DNA of 53,092 nt, from the NCBI GenBank assembly GCA_949031345.1, contig CARNVA010000005.1, positions 39,157 to 92,248 on the forward strand, in the 5' to 3' direction. Under the pieces are notes generated by a model that did no database searches, was not told the origin of the DNA, and saw nothing but the letters and a program-made list of their open reading frames with translations. Of the stretch, positions 1 through 8,022 are shown piece by piece. The position numbers and the translations under genes are program-made. The stretch comes from an uncultured Eubacteriales bacterium. Its GTDB lineage: Bacteria > Bacillota > Clostridia > Christensenellales > UBA1242. Within the stretch, counting starts at the first letter, position 1. Every line of letters begins with the position of its first letter.

Positions 1-55
1 TAAAAAAAAGTAAGCCTAACGACTTACTTCACTTTGGTTGCGGGAGTTGGATTTG
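1..55 (-). repeat. 55-bp direct repeat, copy 1 (tRNA 3' end plus terminator)
   Basis: Bases 1-55 are identical to 102-156. The shared segment holds the last 21 nt of the initiator tRNA gene on the minus strand (CCA, acceptor 3' strand, part of the T arm) and the tRNA terminator hairpin with its T-run. The copy may extend left of the window. Bases 41-64 form a 7-bp hairpin (CGGGAGT/ACTCCCG), and 72-95 form a 10-bp hairpin with one mismatch and, on the minus strand, a GCAA tetraloop. Read as minus-strand RNA, 35 to about 98 is therefore a short tRNA-like element ending in CCA. Confidence 0.85.
2..29 (-). terminator. Intrinsic terminator (duplicate copy)
   Basis: AAGTAAG/CTTACTT hairpin followed on the minus strand by a run of eight T. 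It is identical to the terminator of the intact initiator tRNA at 103-130. Confidence 0.6.
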
Positions 56-101
56 CCACTCCCGAGAACGCGGGTTATATCTTGCGATATATCCCGAAGG
101 T

Positions 102-156
102 TAAAAAAAAGTAAGCCTAACGACTTACTTCACTTTGGTTGCGGGAGTTGGATTTG
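102..156 (-). repeat. 55-bp direct repeat, copy 2
   Basis: This is the second copy of the 1-55 repeat. It overlaps the 3' end of the intact initiator tRNA gene and its terminator. Identity stops abruptly at 156, inside the T loop of the tRNA. Confidence 0.85.
103..130 (-). terminator. Terminator of initiator tRNA-Met
   Basis: Seven-base-pair stem (109-115/124-130) with an 8-nt loop and eight T on the minus strand, six bases past the tRNA CCA end. Confidence 0.7.
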
Positions 157-212
157 AACCAACGACCTTCGGGTTATGAGCCCGACGAGCTTCCGAGCTG
201 CTCTATCCCGCG
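136..212 (-). tRNA. Initiator tRNA-Met (CAU)
   Basis: A 77-nt cloverleaf on the minus strand with CCA encoded. The acceptor begins CGCGGGA and ends TCCCGCA, so the first pair is the C1-A72 mismatch diagnostic of bacterial initiator tRNA. The anticodon stem carries three consecutive G-C pairs around loop CTCATAA (anticodon CAU), the second initiator hallmark. The T arm has the expected GGTTCAAATCC. A promoter lies just upstream and a hairpin terminator just downstream, so it looks like a single-gene transcription unit. Confidence 0.95.
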
Positions 213-222
213 ATACCTTTAT

Positions 223-251
223 AGTATATGCTTTTTATTCCTATTTGTCAA
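223..251 (-). promoter_or_regulatory. Promoter of initiator tRNA
   Basis: Minus-strand TTGACA (246-251), 17-bp spacer, TATACT (223-228), with the expected start about 4-5 bases before the tRNA 5' end. Confidence 0.6.
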
Positions 252-477
252 TACCTTTTTATAAAAATTATGTAATATTTTGTCTACTTTTGTCGAATTT
301 TATAAAATTAAAGCGGAAACTTATTCTTTTTTCTTTATTTGATGTAGCCATTGAATTTGAAAAATTTTTGATTTTTACTATAAAAATCTACCTAAAATCT
401 CAATTTTTAATGTTTTAAATGTGAAAATTTTGTCGATATCACGGATGCCCGTAATACTTATTAAAAAAAAGGAAATT

Positions 478-505
478 AACTTTTTACGGAGGGTCGTAAA
501 AAGTT
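478..505 (+). promoter_or_regulatory. Hairpin with Shine-Dalgarno in its loop, abutting a start codon
   Basis: A perfect 10-bp inverted repeat, AACTTTTTAC (478-487) and GTAAAAAGTT (496-505), encloses the 8-nt loop GGAGGGTC. The loop is the ribosome-binding site, and the ATG at 506 follows the stem with no gap. As DNA it could be an operator for the HTH protein; as RNA it would display the Shine-Dalgarno in the loop and shorten its distance to the ATG (13 nt in linear form). Confidence 0.6.
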
Positions 506-748
506 ATGAATCTTGATGAGGCAACTAGAAAAAGAATTACGGAATTGGCTAAAGAAAAAAAGATAAGTTTGACGGCACTATGTTTAAATGCTGTACTTAC
601 GCCATCCACAGTGTTTGATTTTATGAAGGGCAGAACAAAAACATTAAGCTCTTTCACAGTCAAAAAAATTTGCTATGGGGCAGGTATAACTCTTAGTGAA
701 TTTTACAATAGAGATTATTTCAATGATTTTGACGAAGTTGTTCAATAA
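506..748 (+). CDS. Small XRE-family HTH regulator
   Basis: An 80-residue protein that is essentially one helix-turn-helix domain of the Cro/C1 (XRE) type. Residues 5-20 form helix 1, the turn lies around residues 22-40 (ISLTALCLNAVLTPSTVFDF), and a KGRTKTLSSFTVKKIC segment matches the usual tail of such domains. There is no extra ligand-binding domain, so it resembles small Clostridial autoregulators. It is transcribed alone and ends at its own terminator. Its ribosome-binding site lies in the loop of a perfect palindrome touching the start codon, which suggests autoregulation (inference). Targets are unknown. Confidence 0.8.
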   Translation: MNLDEATRKRITELAKEKKISLTALCLNAVLTPSTVFDFMKGRTKTLSSFTVKKICYGAGITLSEFYNRDYFNDFDEVVQ

Positions 749-752
749 AAAA

Positions 753-778
753 GGCTTACAAAAGTAAGTCTTTTTTTT
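753..778. terminator. Terminator of the HTH gene, possibly bidirectional
   Basis: A 7-bp stem with an AAAA loop (753-770) followed by eight T. It lies between convergent genes, and an A-run before the stem could serve the minus-strand aminopeptidase gene as well. Confidence 0.7.
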
Positions 779-781
779 ATT

Positions 782-2149
782 TTAAATTATGCCTGAGAGA
801 AATTCTTTATAACACTTATAAGCTTCATAAATATCAGATTTTGAAGAAATTTCCCAAGGTGCATGCATGTTGAGAAGAGGGCATCCGCAATCGATTACAT
901 TCATGCCATAGTTTGCGGTGATATATGCAATTGTGCCACCGCCTCCTTGGTCAATCTTGCCCATCTCAGTAAGTTGATAGTTTATATCTTTTTCGTCAAG
1001 GATTTTGCGCAATTTTGCAATATATTCTGGACTTGCATCATTTGCGCCGCTTTTGCCGCGACTGCCTGTATATTTATTGAAAGAAATGCCTTTGCCGAGA
1101 AATGCGTCGTTATTTTTGTCAAAAGCACCTTCATAGTTTGGGTCATATCCAGCAGTGACATCACTTGAAAGCATGAATGAATTTCTCAAAGCTCTTCTTA
1201 CAGAAAGATGAGAGTTTTCACCCATCAGAACAGAAATTTCTGCAATCATATCTTCAAAGAACAGGCTTTGCATGCCACTTGCGCCTTGAGAGCCCACTTC
1301 TTCTTTGTCAACAAACATACCAGCAAGAGTGTATTCAGGTTTTTCTATCTCAAGCATGGCTTTTAAAGAGGTGTAAGCGCAAATTCTGTCATCTTGACCA
1401 TAGCCAAGCACAAAACTGCGGTCTAAGCCCATATCGCGAGCTTTTCCAGCCGGCACAACTTCAATCTCAGCAGAAATAAAATCTTCTTCTTCAATATTCA
1501 TTGATTTAAGAAGTTTAATAATTCCAGCTTTGACAGCTTCTTTATTATCACCCGAAACAGGCATTCCACCAATAATCACATTCAAGTTTTCGCCTATTAT
1601 TTTGTTTTCTGCTGATTTTGAAAGGTCTCGGTCAAGGTGAGGTAGAAGATCAGAAATGCAGAAAACAGGATCACCATCTTTTTCGCCTATATTTACTTTG
1701 ACAGTGCTGCCGTCTTTCTTGCATACCACACCATGCAGAGCAAGTGGAAGGGCAGTCCATTGATATTTCTTAATACCACCATAATAATGGGTGTCGAAAA
1801 GCACAATATTAGTTGCAGAATTTTCATAAAGTGGATTTGGTTTTAAATCAAGTCTTGGGCTGTCAATGTGCGCACCTAAAATTCTCAAACCGTCAGAAAT
1901 AGGTCGTTTTCCTATATGAAATAAAAATATGCATTTATCAAGATTGCTTGCATAAACTTTATCTCCAGTTTTAATCTTTGCCCCTTTTTCTATCAATTCT
2001 TTAAGGTCTTGATAGCCCGCCTTTTTGGCCATTTCGCGAATTGAAATTACACATTCACGCTCGGTTTTATTGTTTGACAAAAAGTCTTTATAGTCTTCAC
2101 AAAAAGCAAAAATATCCTTAGTGTTTTTATTGTTCCATAACTTTTTCAT
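782..2149 (-). CDS. M18 family zinc aminopeptidase
   Basis: A 455-residue cytoplasmic metallo-aminopeptidase of family M18 (aspartyl-aminopeptidase type), which removes N-terminal residues from peptides during peptide recycling. Family signatures are visible: AHIDSPRLDLKP near residue 94 (first zinc His), GYGQDDR (bridging Asp region), VDKEEVGSQGASG (catalytic Glu and zinc Glu), SSDVTAGYDPNYE, and the C-terminal HAPWEISSKSD (last zinc His). Length is normal for the family. The start is supported by AAGGAG 5 nt before the ATG. It lies downstream of the ABC exporter on the same strand but behind a likely terminator. Confidence 0.92.
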   Translation of the reverse strand: MKKLWNNKNTKDIFAFCEDYKDFLSNNKTERECVISIREMAKKAGYQDLKELIEKGAKIKTGDKVYASNLDKCIFLFHIGKRPISDGLRILGAHIDSPRLDLKPNPLYENSATNIVLFDTHYYGGIKKYQWTALPLALHGVVCKKDGSTVKVNIGEKDGDPVFCISDLLPHLDRDLSKSAENKIIGENLNVIIGGMPVSGDNKEAVKAGIIKLLKSMNIEEEDFISAEIEVVPAGKARDMGLDRSFVLGYGQDDRICAYTSLKAMLEIEKPEYTLAGMFVDKEEVGSQGASGMQSLFFEDMIAEISVLMGENSHLSVRRALRNSFMLSSDVTAGYDPNYEGAFDKNNDAFLGKGISFNKYTGSRGKSGANDASPEYIAKLRKILDEKDINYQLTEMGKIDQGGGGTIAYITANYGMNVIDCGCPLLNMHAPWEISSKSDIYEAYKCYKEFLSGII

Positions 2150-2233
2150 AAAATCTCCTTTTTCTATTATATTGTATCAAAATTATAAAAATAAATAAAT
2201 CAATTCGGCAAAATTTTCTTAATAAAACTAAAA

Positions 2234-2259
2234 AAGTGAAGTATAATCTTACTCCACTT
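2234..2259 (-). terminator. Terminator of the ABC exporter gene
   Basis: Imperfect hairpin (AAGTG...CACTT with inner AGTA/TACT) followed on the minus strand by six T. Confidence 0.5.
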
Positions 2260-2292
2260 AATTTATGTTTTAAATTGATTTCATAAAGATTA

Positions 2293-4233
2293 TCAACTTA
2301 AATTTTCTGCAAAGAACATATTTTTGAATTTAACATTGTTTTCGAATAAATAGTCAAATGTGCCAATGTCTTCAATTTTTCCTTCATCAAGGAAGAAAAT
2401 AGTGTCAACATTGCGTATTGTTGAAAGACGGTGAGCAACAATGACAATAGTGCTTTTTCCCTTTAAGGCATCAATACTGTGCTTGATTTCCTCTTGTGCG
2501 AAATTGTCAAGAGAGCTTGTACTTTCGTCAAAAATAATGATTGATGAGTTTCTAAGAAGGGCTCTTGCAATTGCCAGTCTTTGTTTTTGTCCACCTGAAA
2601 GTTTTATGCCGCTTTCTCCAACTTTGGTGTCTAGACCATCATTTAAACCGGCAATAAACTCAGAAAGAGAGGCGCTCTTGATTGCTTCATTGATTTCTTC
2701 TTCTGTTGCATCCTTTTTGGCAAGCATGAGGTTTTCTCGAATGGTCATATCAAAGATGTAAGGGAATTGGTTTACAAGCGAAATAGTTTTTCTTAATGTG
2801 TCTTTATCAAGGTCGTTTATGTTTGTGTGGTCAATCAAAACTTCACCGCCGTCAACATCATACATCTTTGACATAAGATTTAAAATGGTTGATTTTCCGC
2901 TTCCGCTTCGTCCAACAAAGGCAACTGTTGTGTTTGGCTCTATCTTAAAAGATAAATTGTCAAATATATGGTTTGTAGATTTGATTTTACGCTCTTTTTT
3001 GGACTTTTTAAGCGCTCTACGCTCTTTTCGTGTCAATTTTTTGTTGTCTTCTTGTTTATTCTCGTTGTCTTCATATTCTATATAAGAATAATCGACATTT
3101 TTAAATTCGATAAGACCTTTGACATTTTCAAGATGCACTTTTCCAAATTTTTCGGTTACAAATTCGTTTTCATCAAAAAGACCAAACATTCTTTCACTGC
3201 AAAGTTTGATTTCACTGAAGAAACTTAATATGTTTCCAATGCACCAAACAAAGCGATAGAGGTCATTATCATAAGAATATATAATCATGAAAGTTGCAAG
3301 AGTGATAAGAGAATGGTCAAGAAGATATATGCCAAGAATTAAAATACCAATGCTTGCAATTTCTATCACCAAATTTCTTACCGAATAGAAATTCATATCA
3401 GTCATATAGGCATGATAACTTGTCTTTTTGTATTCTTCAAAGTTGTTTCTTGCAACTTCACTGAGCTTTTCTTCAAGCCCGAGCGACTTTATATCTTTTT
3501 CGCTCTTGACAATCTCAGTTGTAAGAGAATTTACTTTGTCAGATTTTTTTCTTACATCTCTTCTGTTTTTATAACGAAATTTTACACGATAGCGTTCCAG
3601 CAAGATGCCAATGATAAGAACGACAGCAACAATGAGACCGATATAGATGTTGAGGGTGGTAATATAAATAATGATTACAAAAGTTGAAATAATGTCAGTG
3701 AGTATATCAACAATGTCTGCAAGATTGCTTACAATTCGCTCTGGGTCGCTGACCAGTCTTTGCACAAAAGTGCCGGTGTTGTGGTCAGAATAAGTCTTAG
3801 AATTTAATTTAAAAGCTTGCAATGAAAGGTCATAATTCAAGTCTGCCATAATTCTATTTGACACCTTTTGGTAAATCAGCCCCGTCAAATACCAACAAGC
3901 ACGCCTTAAAAGAGTTACTCCCAGTGCAATTAAAAGAATATAAATTCCTTTTAAAAACTCGGTTGAGCTGACTGCCACCACCATCTGAGCGTAAAGAAGG
4001 GTGGAAATGACGCCACAAGCGCCAGAAAGTGCGTAAATAATAATGTATGTAGCAATGCCAAGTTTGTGTTGTTTTAAGTAAGGCCAAATGCCAGGCTTTT
4101 CTTTCTTTTGCTTTTTTACTTTAGTTTTTTTCTTTTCATTTTTGTTTTCAACAACTACAATACTTTCTTTTTCTTGATTTTCAAGATTTTGAGTTTCTTG
4201 AATTATAGAAGTTTGATTTTTTTTCTTTTTCAT
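2293..4233 (-). CDS. ABC exporter, fused membrane and ATPase domains
   Basis: A 646-residue half-transporter of the exporter (MsbA/LmrA) class. A very basic, Lys-rich cytoplasmic tail of about 60 residues precedes six predicted membrane helices. The ATPase domain has Walker A GRSGSGKST, signature LSGGQKQR, Walker B SSIIIFDES and H-loop AHRLST. Between the two lies an unusual charged insert (KKLTRKERRALKKSKKERK region). I place the start at the ATG with GGAG 6 nt upstream; in-frame ATGs further upstream lack a site. Such half-transporters act as homodimers; the substrate (drug, lipid or peptide) cannot be told. A long leader with a small ORF precedes it. Confidence 0.88.
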   Translation of the reverse strand: MKKKKNQTSIIQETQNLENQEKESIVVVENKNEKKKTKVKKQKKEKPGIWPYLKQHKLGIATYIIIYALSGACGVISTLLYAQMVVAVSSTEFLKGIYILLIALGVTLLRRACWYLTGLIYQKVSNRIMADLNYDLSLQAFKLNSKTYSDHNTGTFVQRLVSDPERIVSNLADIVDILTDIISTFVIIIYITTLNIYIGLIVAVVLIIGILLERYRVKFRYKNRRDVRKKSDKVNSLTTEIVKSEKDIKSLGLEEKLSEVARNNFEEYKKTSYHAYMTDMNFYSVRNLVIEIASIGILILGIYLLDHSLITLATFMIIYSYDNDLYRFVWCIGNILSFFSEIKLCSERMFGLFDENEFVTEKFGKVHLENVKGLIEFKNVDYSYIEYEDNENKQEDNKKLTRKERRALKKSKKERKIKSTNHIFDNLSFKIEPNTTVAFVGRSGSGKSTILNLMSKMYDVDGGEVLIDHTNINDLDKDTLRKTISLVNQFPYIFDMTIRENLMLAKKDATEEEINEAIKSASLSEFIAGLNDGLDTKVGESGIKLSGGQKQRLAIARALLRNSSIIIFDESTSSLDNFAQEEIKHSIDALKGKSTIVIVAHRLSTIRNVDTIFFLDEGKIEDIGTFDYLFENNVKFKNMFFAENLS

Positions 4234-4303
4234 AAATTTCTCCATATTTTTAAAATTTTGTTTTGGAAACACTTTTATTTGACTATTTCAACAAAAAACT
4301 CCA

Positions 4304-4380
4304 CAAAAATTTATGCGAAGTTTTTAAAAATACTAAAATTTATCCTCAAAAGAAGAATATATAAGCTTACTCGCATAAAT
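4304..4380 (-). promoter_or_regulatory. Candidate attenuator in the ABC exporter leader
   Basis: Perfect 10-bp inverted repeat ATTTATGCGA/TCGCATAAAT (4371-4380 and 4309-4318) separated by 52 nt. On the minus strand the 3' arm runs straight into a T-rich stretch. The 5' arm lies within codons 13-16 of the leader ORF 4333-4416, so a ribosome on that ORF would control whether the stem forms. Confidence 0.35.
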
Positions 4381-4416
4381 GATTATTTTATTTTTAGTTG
4401 AAAATTTTGCGTTCAT
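4333..4416 (-). CDS. Leader ORF, 27 residues
   Basis: A short ORF between the promoter at 4466-4494 and the ABC exporter start at 4233. It begins with ATG at 4416, has GGAG 9 nt upstream, and encodes a basic 27-residue peptide (starts MNAKFSTKNK, ends SSFEDKF) before TAG. It overlaps one arm of a long inverted repeat. The arrangement resembles leader-peptide control of exporters, as known for Bacillus bmrB-bmrCD, but there is no sequence proof that it is translated. Confidence 0.35.
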   Translation of the reverse strand: MNAKFSTKNKIIIYASKLIYSSFEDKF

Positions 4417-4465
4417 TGTTCTATTCTCCTTTTATTGAATTTTTGTTTTTAATTTCGACCTTTAA

Positions 4466-4494
4466 AGAATAAAGCATATTTCTTTATTTGTCAA
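4466..4494 (-). promoter_or_regulatory. Promoter of the ABC exporter leader
   Basis: Minus-strand TTGACA (4489-4494), 17-bp spacer, TATTCT (4466-4471). This gives an untranslated leader of about 225 nt before the exporter start. Confidence 0.5.
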
Positions 4495-4503
4495 TAGTAT
4501 TAT

Positions 4504-6513
4504 TTATAAATTTTCATTTTTTTTGGCAAGTTCATCAAGTTGTGATTGATGTCTCTTGAAAAAGTCTTCTCTTTCTTTAAGGAAGGTGAGCTTTCTGTTT
4601 CGCTCTTTAAGCATAACTTTGTCAAATTTTTCAAAAATATAATCCCAATTGAAGCATTTTGTCTTGTCAAAGCCAATATAATCAGCCACATTCTCTGTTC
4701 CAGCAGTCATAGGGTGGAGCAGTGCATTGGCAACAAAGATATATTGCATAGTGTTTACAGTGAGTTTTTTAAGGGCTTCATTATCCAAATTATTCTTGAT
4801 TTCTTTCACCCAATATTTATTGATATTTCTCACAAACACATCAACGGTGTTGTATGCCTGATGGAATTTGCGTTCATACATAAATCTTTCATAGTTTAAA
4901 ATTGCTTTTTTGCACTCTTCCATTACATTTTCATCAATCTCGCAAGAAGGAAGTACGCCATTAAATGCATTTTGAGTTGAATAAAAAATTGTTCTTAAAA
5001 TACGATTGTATACATTTGTAAGAAGATTGCCTTCAACGGTTACAGGGTCTATGTCATCTTCCTTTGCTTCTGGGTTGAATGGCTTTGGATTGAAAGAAAC
5101 AGTGTTGTTTCCAAGATTCATTGCAAGGAAATGAAGTCTGAATTGGTCTGGAGTGTAATAATTTAAAAGCTCTTTTGCAAGAGGTGGCTTAATTTGACCT
5201 GAAGATGAAGCTACACTATTGAGATATAATAAAAACTTAATTGGCACGATAGTCGTGGTTTGAAGCTGACCGACTGGGGCAGGGTAAACAGGTTTTTCAC
5301 CTTGTGTATAAAGCCAAATTGCCTGCTGTGCTGGCCCATAGAAATATATGTTGTCTTCACCTAAAAATTGGAAAACTTTGCCATCTGGACTGCACCAATA
5401 TTTCTTCCATTCATTCTCTTCTTTCCCAATTGACTCAAGATAAGCTTTAGTGAAAGATATAGGTGCCCAAAGACTTTCTGGCCAAACATAGAAAGTTTGG
5501 TCTTTTACTCCCAAAATTTCAGGACATGGCACACCCCAAGAGATGTCGCCAGACAGTCTAAATGGTGTGAGAGTTTTGCCAGTGCGATAGCGCACTCCGT
5601 TGTTTGCCAAGATTTCACAGGCTTTTTCACGGTCTGTCAAAGAGTCAAACACTATCGTCATGCTTGGATTGTTTGGTTTGCGCTCAAGCTCTTCAAAATG
5701 AGGAAGAGTGCTTTTGATTTCGTTGAATTTATCCCAAAAATCTTTTTTGATAAAGACCTCTGGTGCCTTGAAAAATTCACGAATGTCTTTTACCAAAAAG
5801 GCAGGTGTTCCATTTTCTTTTTCAATTGAGTTTACCCAGTCGTTTAATATGCCACCGCACTTTTCAAGGTCAAAATAAAGATTTTCAATTTTGACAAGCT
5901 TTGGCTTTTTGCCGCTTAAATTACTGATTGGGTCAATAAGGTCTTGTGGAAGATACTGATGGCCAAGGTCGCATTCGTCAGCATAACCTTTTTCGCTCTT
6001 ACAATTGTCGATAGGGCATTTACCAATTACCTGTCTTCCATTTAAAAGTGAGCCAAATTCTTCATCATAAAATTGCCAAGAAGAATGCTTTGAAACCATC
6101 TTGCTTGAATTGAGCTTTTCAATAAAATATTTGCTGGTTTCTTTGTGAATTTCGCCCGCTCTTCCAAGAGCAGAAGCTGCAAAAAGATTAAATCGCACCC
6201 CAAAAGCTTTAAGTGTTTCGACATGGCTTTTGTGATTTCTTTCCACAAAATCAGCTACACTTGCGTCTTTTATTTCGCCAGAAGCAGACTTTGCTCTGAA
6301 ATATTCCATGGCAGGTGAGCCATAACAATCTGTGCCTGAAACAAACACTACATTTTCTTCTCCAATGCGATCACGCAAGAATTGAGCAAATGTATCTGCA
6401 CGAAGGTCAAGCCCAACATGTGCAAAGTGCAACTCTTTATTGCCATAAGGCATTCCACTTGTGACCACTGCTTTTTTAGGAAAGACTGGCCTTGGTCTAA
6501 CAAAATTTTCCAT
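4504..6513 (-). CDS. Methionyl-tRNA-synthetase-like class I protein with degenerate KMSKS
   Basis: A 669-residue protein related to methionyl-tRNA synthetase. MetRS landmarks are present: N-terminal Rossmann entry VVTSGMPYGNKELHFAH, VSGTDCYGSP, a zinc knuckle (CPIDNC...CDLGH, residues 166-185), DISWGVPCPE, FYVWPESLWA and FLGEDNIYFYG. The HIGH motif is HFAH (residues 29-32; both His kept, Gly replaced by Ala). The KMSKS position reads VASSS (434-438), so both lysines are lost. No tRNA-binding EMAP-like domain is visible at the C terminus. Start chosen at the ATG with GGAGG 5 nt upstream. It may be a paralogue with an altered reaction rather than the cell's MetRS. In Bacillus cysS lies near this locus. 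Confidence 0.75.
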   Translation of the reverse strand: MENFVRPRPVFPKKAVVTSGMPYGNKELHFAHVGLDLRADTFAQFLRDRIGEENVVFVSGTDCYGSPAMEYFRAKSASGEIKDASVADFVERNHKSHVETLKAFGVRFNLFAASALGRAGEIHKETSKYFIEKLNSSKMVSKHSSWQFYDEEFGSLLNGRQVIGKCPIDNCKSEKGYADECDLGHQYLPQDLIDPISNLSGKKPKLVKIENLYFDLEKCGGILNDWVNSIEKENGTPAFLVKDIREFFKAPEVFIKKDFWDKFNEIKSTLPHFEELERKPNNPSMTIVFDSLTDREKACEILANNGVRYRTGKTLTPFRLSGDISWGVPCPEILGVKDQTFYVWPESLWAPISFTKAYLESIGKEENEWKKYWCSPDGKVFQFLGEDNIYFYGPAQQAIWLYTQGEKPVYPAPVGQLQTTTIVPIKFLLYLNSVASSSGQIKPPLAKELLNYYTPDQFRLHFLAMNLGNNTVSFNPKPFNPEAKEDDIDPVTVEGNLLTNVYNRILRTIFYSTQNAFNGVLPSCEIDENVMEECKKAILNYERFMYERKFHQAYNTVDVFVRNINKYWVKEIKNNLDNEALKKLTVNTMQYIFVANALLHPMTAGTENVADYIGFDKTKCFNWDYIFEKFDKVMLKERNRKLTFLKEREDFFKRHQSQLDELAKKNENL

Positions 6514-6653
6514 AATTTCCTCCATAAGAAAAGTTTATCCGTTTTTTTATTGATTTTTAATTTTATAATTTTAATTTTTTTATTTTATATTTTAAATAAT
6601 ATCTTTTATTTTTGATAATTTTTTAAGTTTTTTATTTGTTAATAGGTTTTATT

Positions 6654-7256
6654 TCAATTTTTTAAATCATTTTTCAAGAATGACAATTTATGTTTTATTC
6701 TTGAAAGCCCATTGTCAATGCTTTTTTTGCTTATTCCTGCAAATTTTGAGATTTCATTATAGCTGTACCCATTGAGGTAAAGCGAAAAAATCTTAATTTC
6801 AAGAGATGATAAGGTCTTTTCAACAATTTTTTTAAGCTCTTCAAGCTTTTCTTTTTCTAAAAGCTCGTCATCAGGGGATGGTAGTTCATTAAAAAGCTCA
6901 AAGCCAAGTTTATTTTCGTCATCAAAAGTTGGAGCGTCAGCGATTGAAAGAGCAGATGAAAGCACTTTGTTTTTTTCTGAGCTTGCCACTTTTATTGCGT
7001 TTTGAATTTGATTTTTGATGCAGGTTGTGGCAAAAGTTTTAAAAGTTGCATTTTTCTGAGCAGAAAAGTGGATGATTGCTTTATAAAGTCCAATCATTCC
7101 TTCTTGAACAATATCTTCAATGTCGCCGCCAATAAGGAAATATCGCCTTGAAAGCTTGTTTACAAGATTTTTATATCTGCCAAGCAACTCGTCAACACTT
7201 TCTTCATCTCCATTCTGAGCCTGCATTGCAAGCTGTTCGTCTAAAAGCTCACTCAT
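6654..7256 (-). CDS. sigH: RNA polymerase sigma factor SigH (Spo0H type)
   Basis: A 200-residue sigma-70 family protein. The region 2 sequence RYFLIGGDIEDIVQEGMIGLYKAI is the SigH hallmark, and region 4 (LSSLEIKIFSLYLNGYSYNEISKFAGISKKSIDNGLSRIKHKL, residues about 150-195) is a canonical -35-binding HTH. SigH directs post-exponential and early sporulation genes in spore-formers. The ATG overlaps the stop of rlmB by 4 nt, and AGAGG lies 5 nt upstream, so the two are translationally coupled. The rlmB-sigH order is the same as in Bacillus and supports the name. Confidence 0.88.
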   Translation of the reverse strand: MSELLDEQLAMQAQNGDEESVDELLGRYKNLVNKLSRRYFLIGGDIEDIVQEGMIGLYKAIIHFSAQKNATFKTFATTCIKNQIQNAIKVASSEKNKVLSSALSIADAPTFDDENKLGFELFNELPSPDDELLEKEKLEELKKIVEKTLSSLEIKIFSLYLNGYSYNEISKFAGISKKSIDNGLSRIKHKLSFLKNDLKN

Positions 7257-7975
7257 TTTGACCTCTGTCTCAACGCCTCAAACACTACAATGCCACAGGC
7301 GACAGAGGCATTAAGTGAATTGACTTTTCCTTTAAGCGGAAGGGTAAGCACGCCATCACAGCAAGTTTGCACTGTCTTTTTAATTCCAAAACCTTCTGAG
7401 CCAATTACAAGCGCGATTGGCAGATTGAGATTTTGTTTGTAGATGTCATTGCCACCAATTTCGGCAGCGAAAACCCAAATATCTTGTTTTTTAAGCTCTT
7501 CAATTGCTCTTTTGATGTTGACAACTTTTGCAATTTTCATTTCACTTATTGCGCCAGTGCTTGTGCGAATGACAGTTTCATTGACTTGACATGCCCTGTC
7601 TTGAGAAATAATAATTCCATGCACTCCGCCACATTCGCAAGAACGAATGATTGCACCAAAATTATGAGGGTCTTCAATTCCATCTAAAATGACTATGAAA
7701 GGCATCTCTTCTCGCTCTTTTGCGACATTTAAAATTTCTTCAATTGAAGAATATCTAAACTCAACAGTCTCTGCCATATAACCTTGATGATGCCCAGTTT
7801 GCGATCGAGAGTCAAGTGCTGCTTTTGGTAAAAATTCAATTTTGATTTTGTGCTGTGCTGCCAAAGATAAAATTTCATCTTTGCGAGAGGCATAGTTTTT
7901 GTCAACTAAAATTTTGTTTATGGTTTTGTCACTGAGTATGACCTGCCTTACAGCATTTTTTCCTTCAATATACAT
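7253..7975 (-). CDS. rlmB: 23S rRNA 2'-O-ribose methyltransferase, SpoU/TrmH family (RlmB-like)
   Basis: A 240-residue SPOUT methyltransferase. The short N-terminal substrate-binding domain starts MYIEGKNAVRQ. The knotted catalytic domain has motif 1 VILDGIEDPHNFGAIIRS, motif 2 LVIGSEGFGI and motif 3 LPLKGKVNSLNASVACGI. The family methylates the 2'-OH of a 23S rRNA guanosine; whether this member acts there or on tRNA cannot be read from sequence. GGAG sits 7 nt before the ATG. Its stop overlaps sigH. This gene order (mini-RNase III, this methyltransferase, sigH) is conserved in Bacillota. Confidence 0.88.
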   Translation of the reverse strand: MYIEGKNAVRQVILSDKTINKILVDKNYASRKDEILSLAAQHKIKIEFLPKAALDSRSQTGHHQGYMAETVEFRYSSIEEILNVAKEREEMPFIVILDGIEDPHNFGAIIRSCECGGVHGIIISQDRACQVNETVIRTSTGAISEMKIAKVVNIKRAIEELKKQDIWVFAAEIGGNDIYKQNLNLPIALVIGSEGFGIKKTVQTCCDGVLTLPLKGKVNSLNASVACGIVVFEALRQRSK

Positions 7976-7993
7976 AAATTTACTCCATGCTAG

Positions 7994-8022
7994 ATTTTAA
8001 CACAAAACCATAAAAATATCAA
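7994..8022 (-). promoter_or_regulatory. Promoter of rlmB-sigH
   Basis: Minus-strand TTGATA (8017-8022), 17-bp spacer, TAAAAT (7994-7999), 20 bases before the rlmB start codon. Confidence 0.5.

Noticed and set aside
176..418. 80-codon open frame on the plus strand
   Set aside because: It begins inside the initiator tRNA, has no ribosome-binding site and covers the tRNA promoter.
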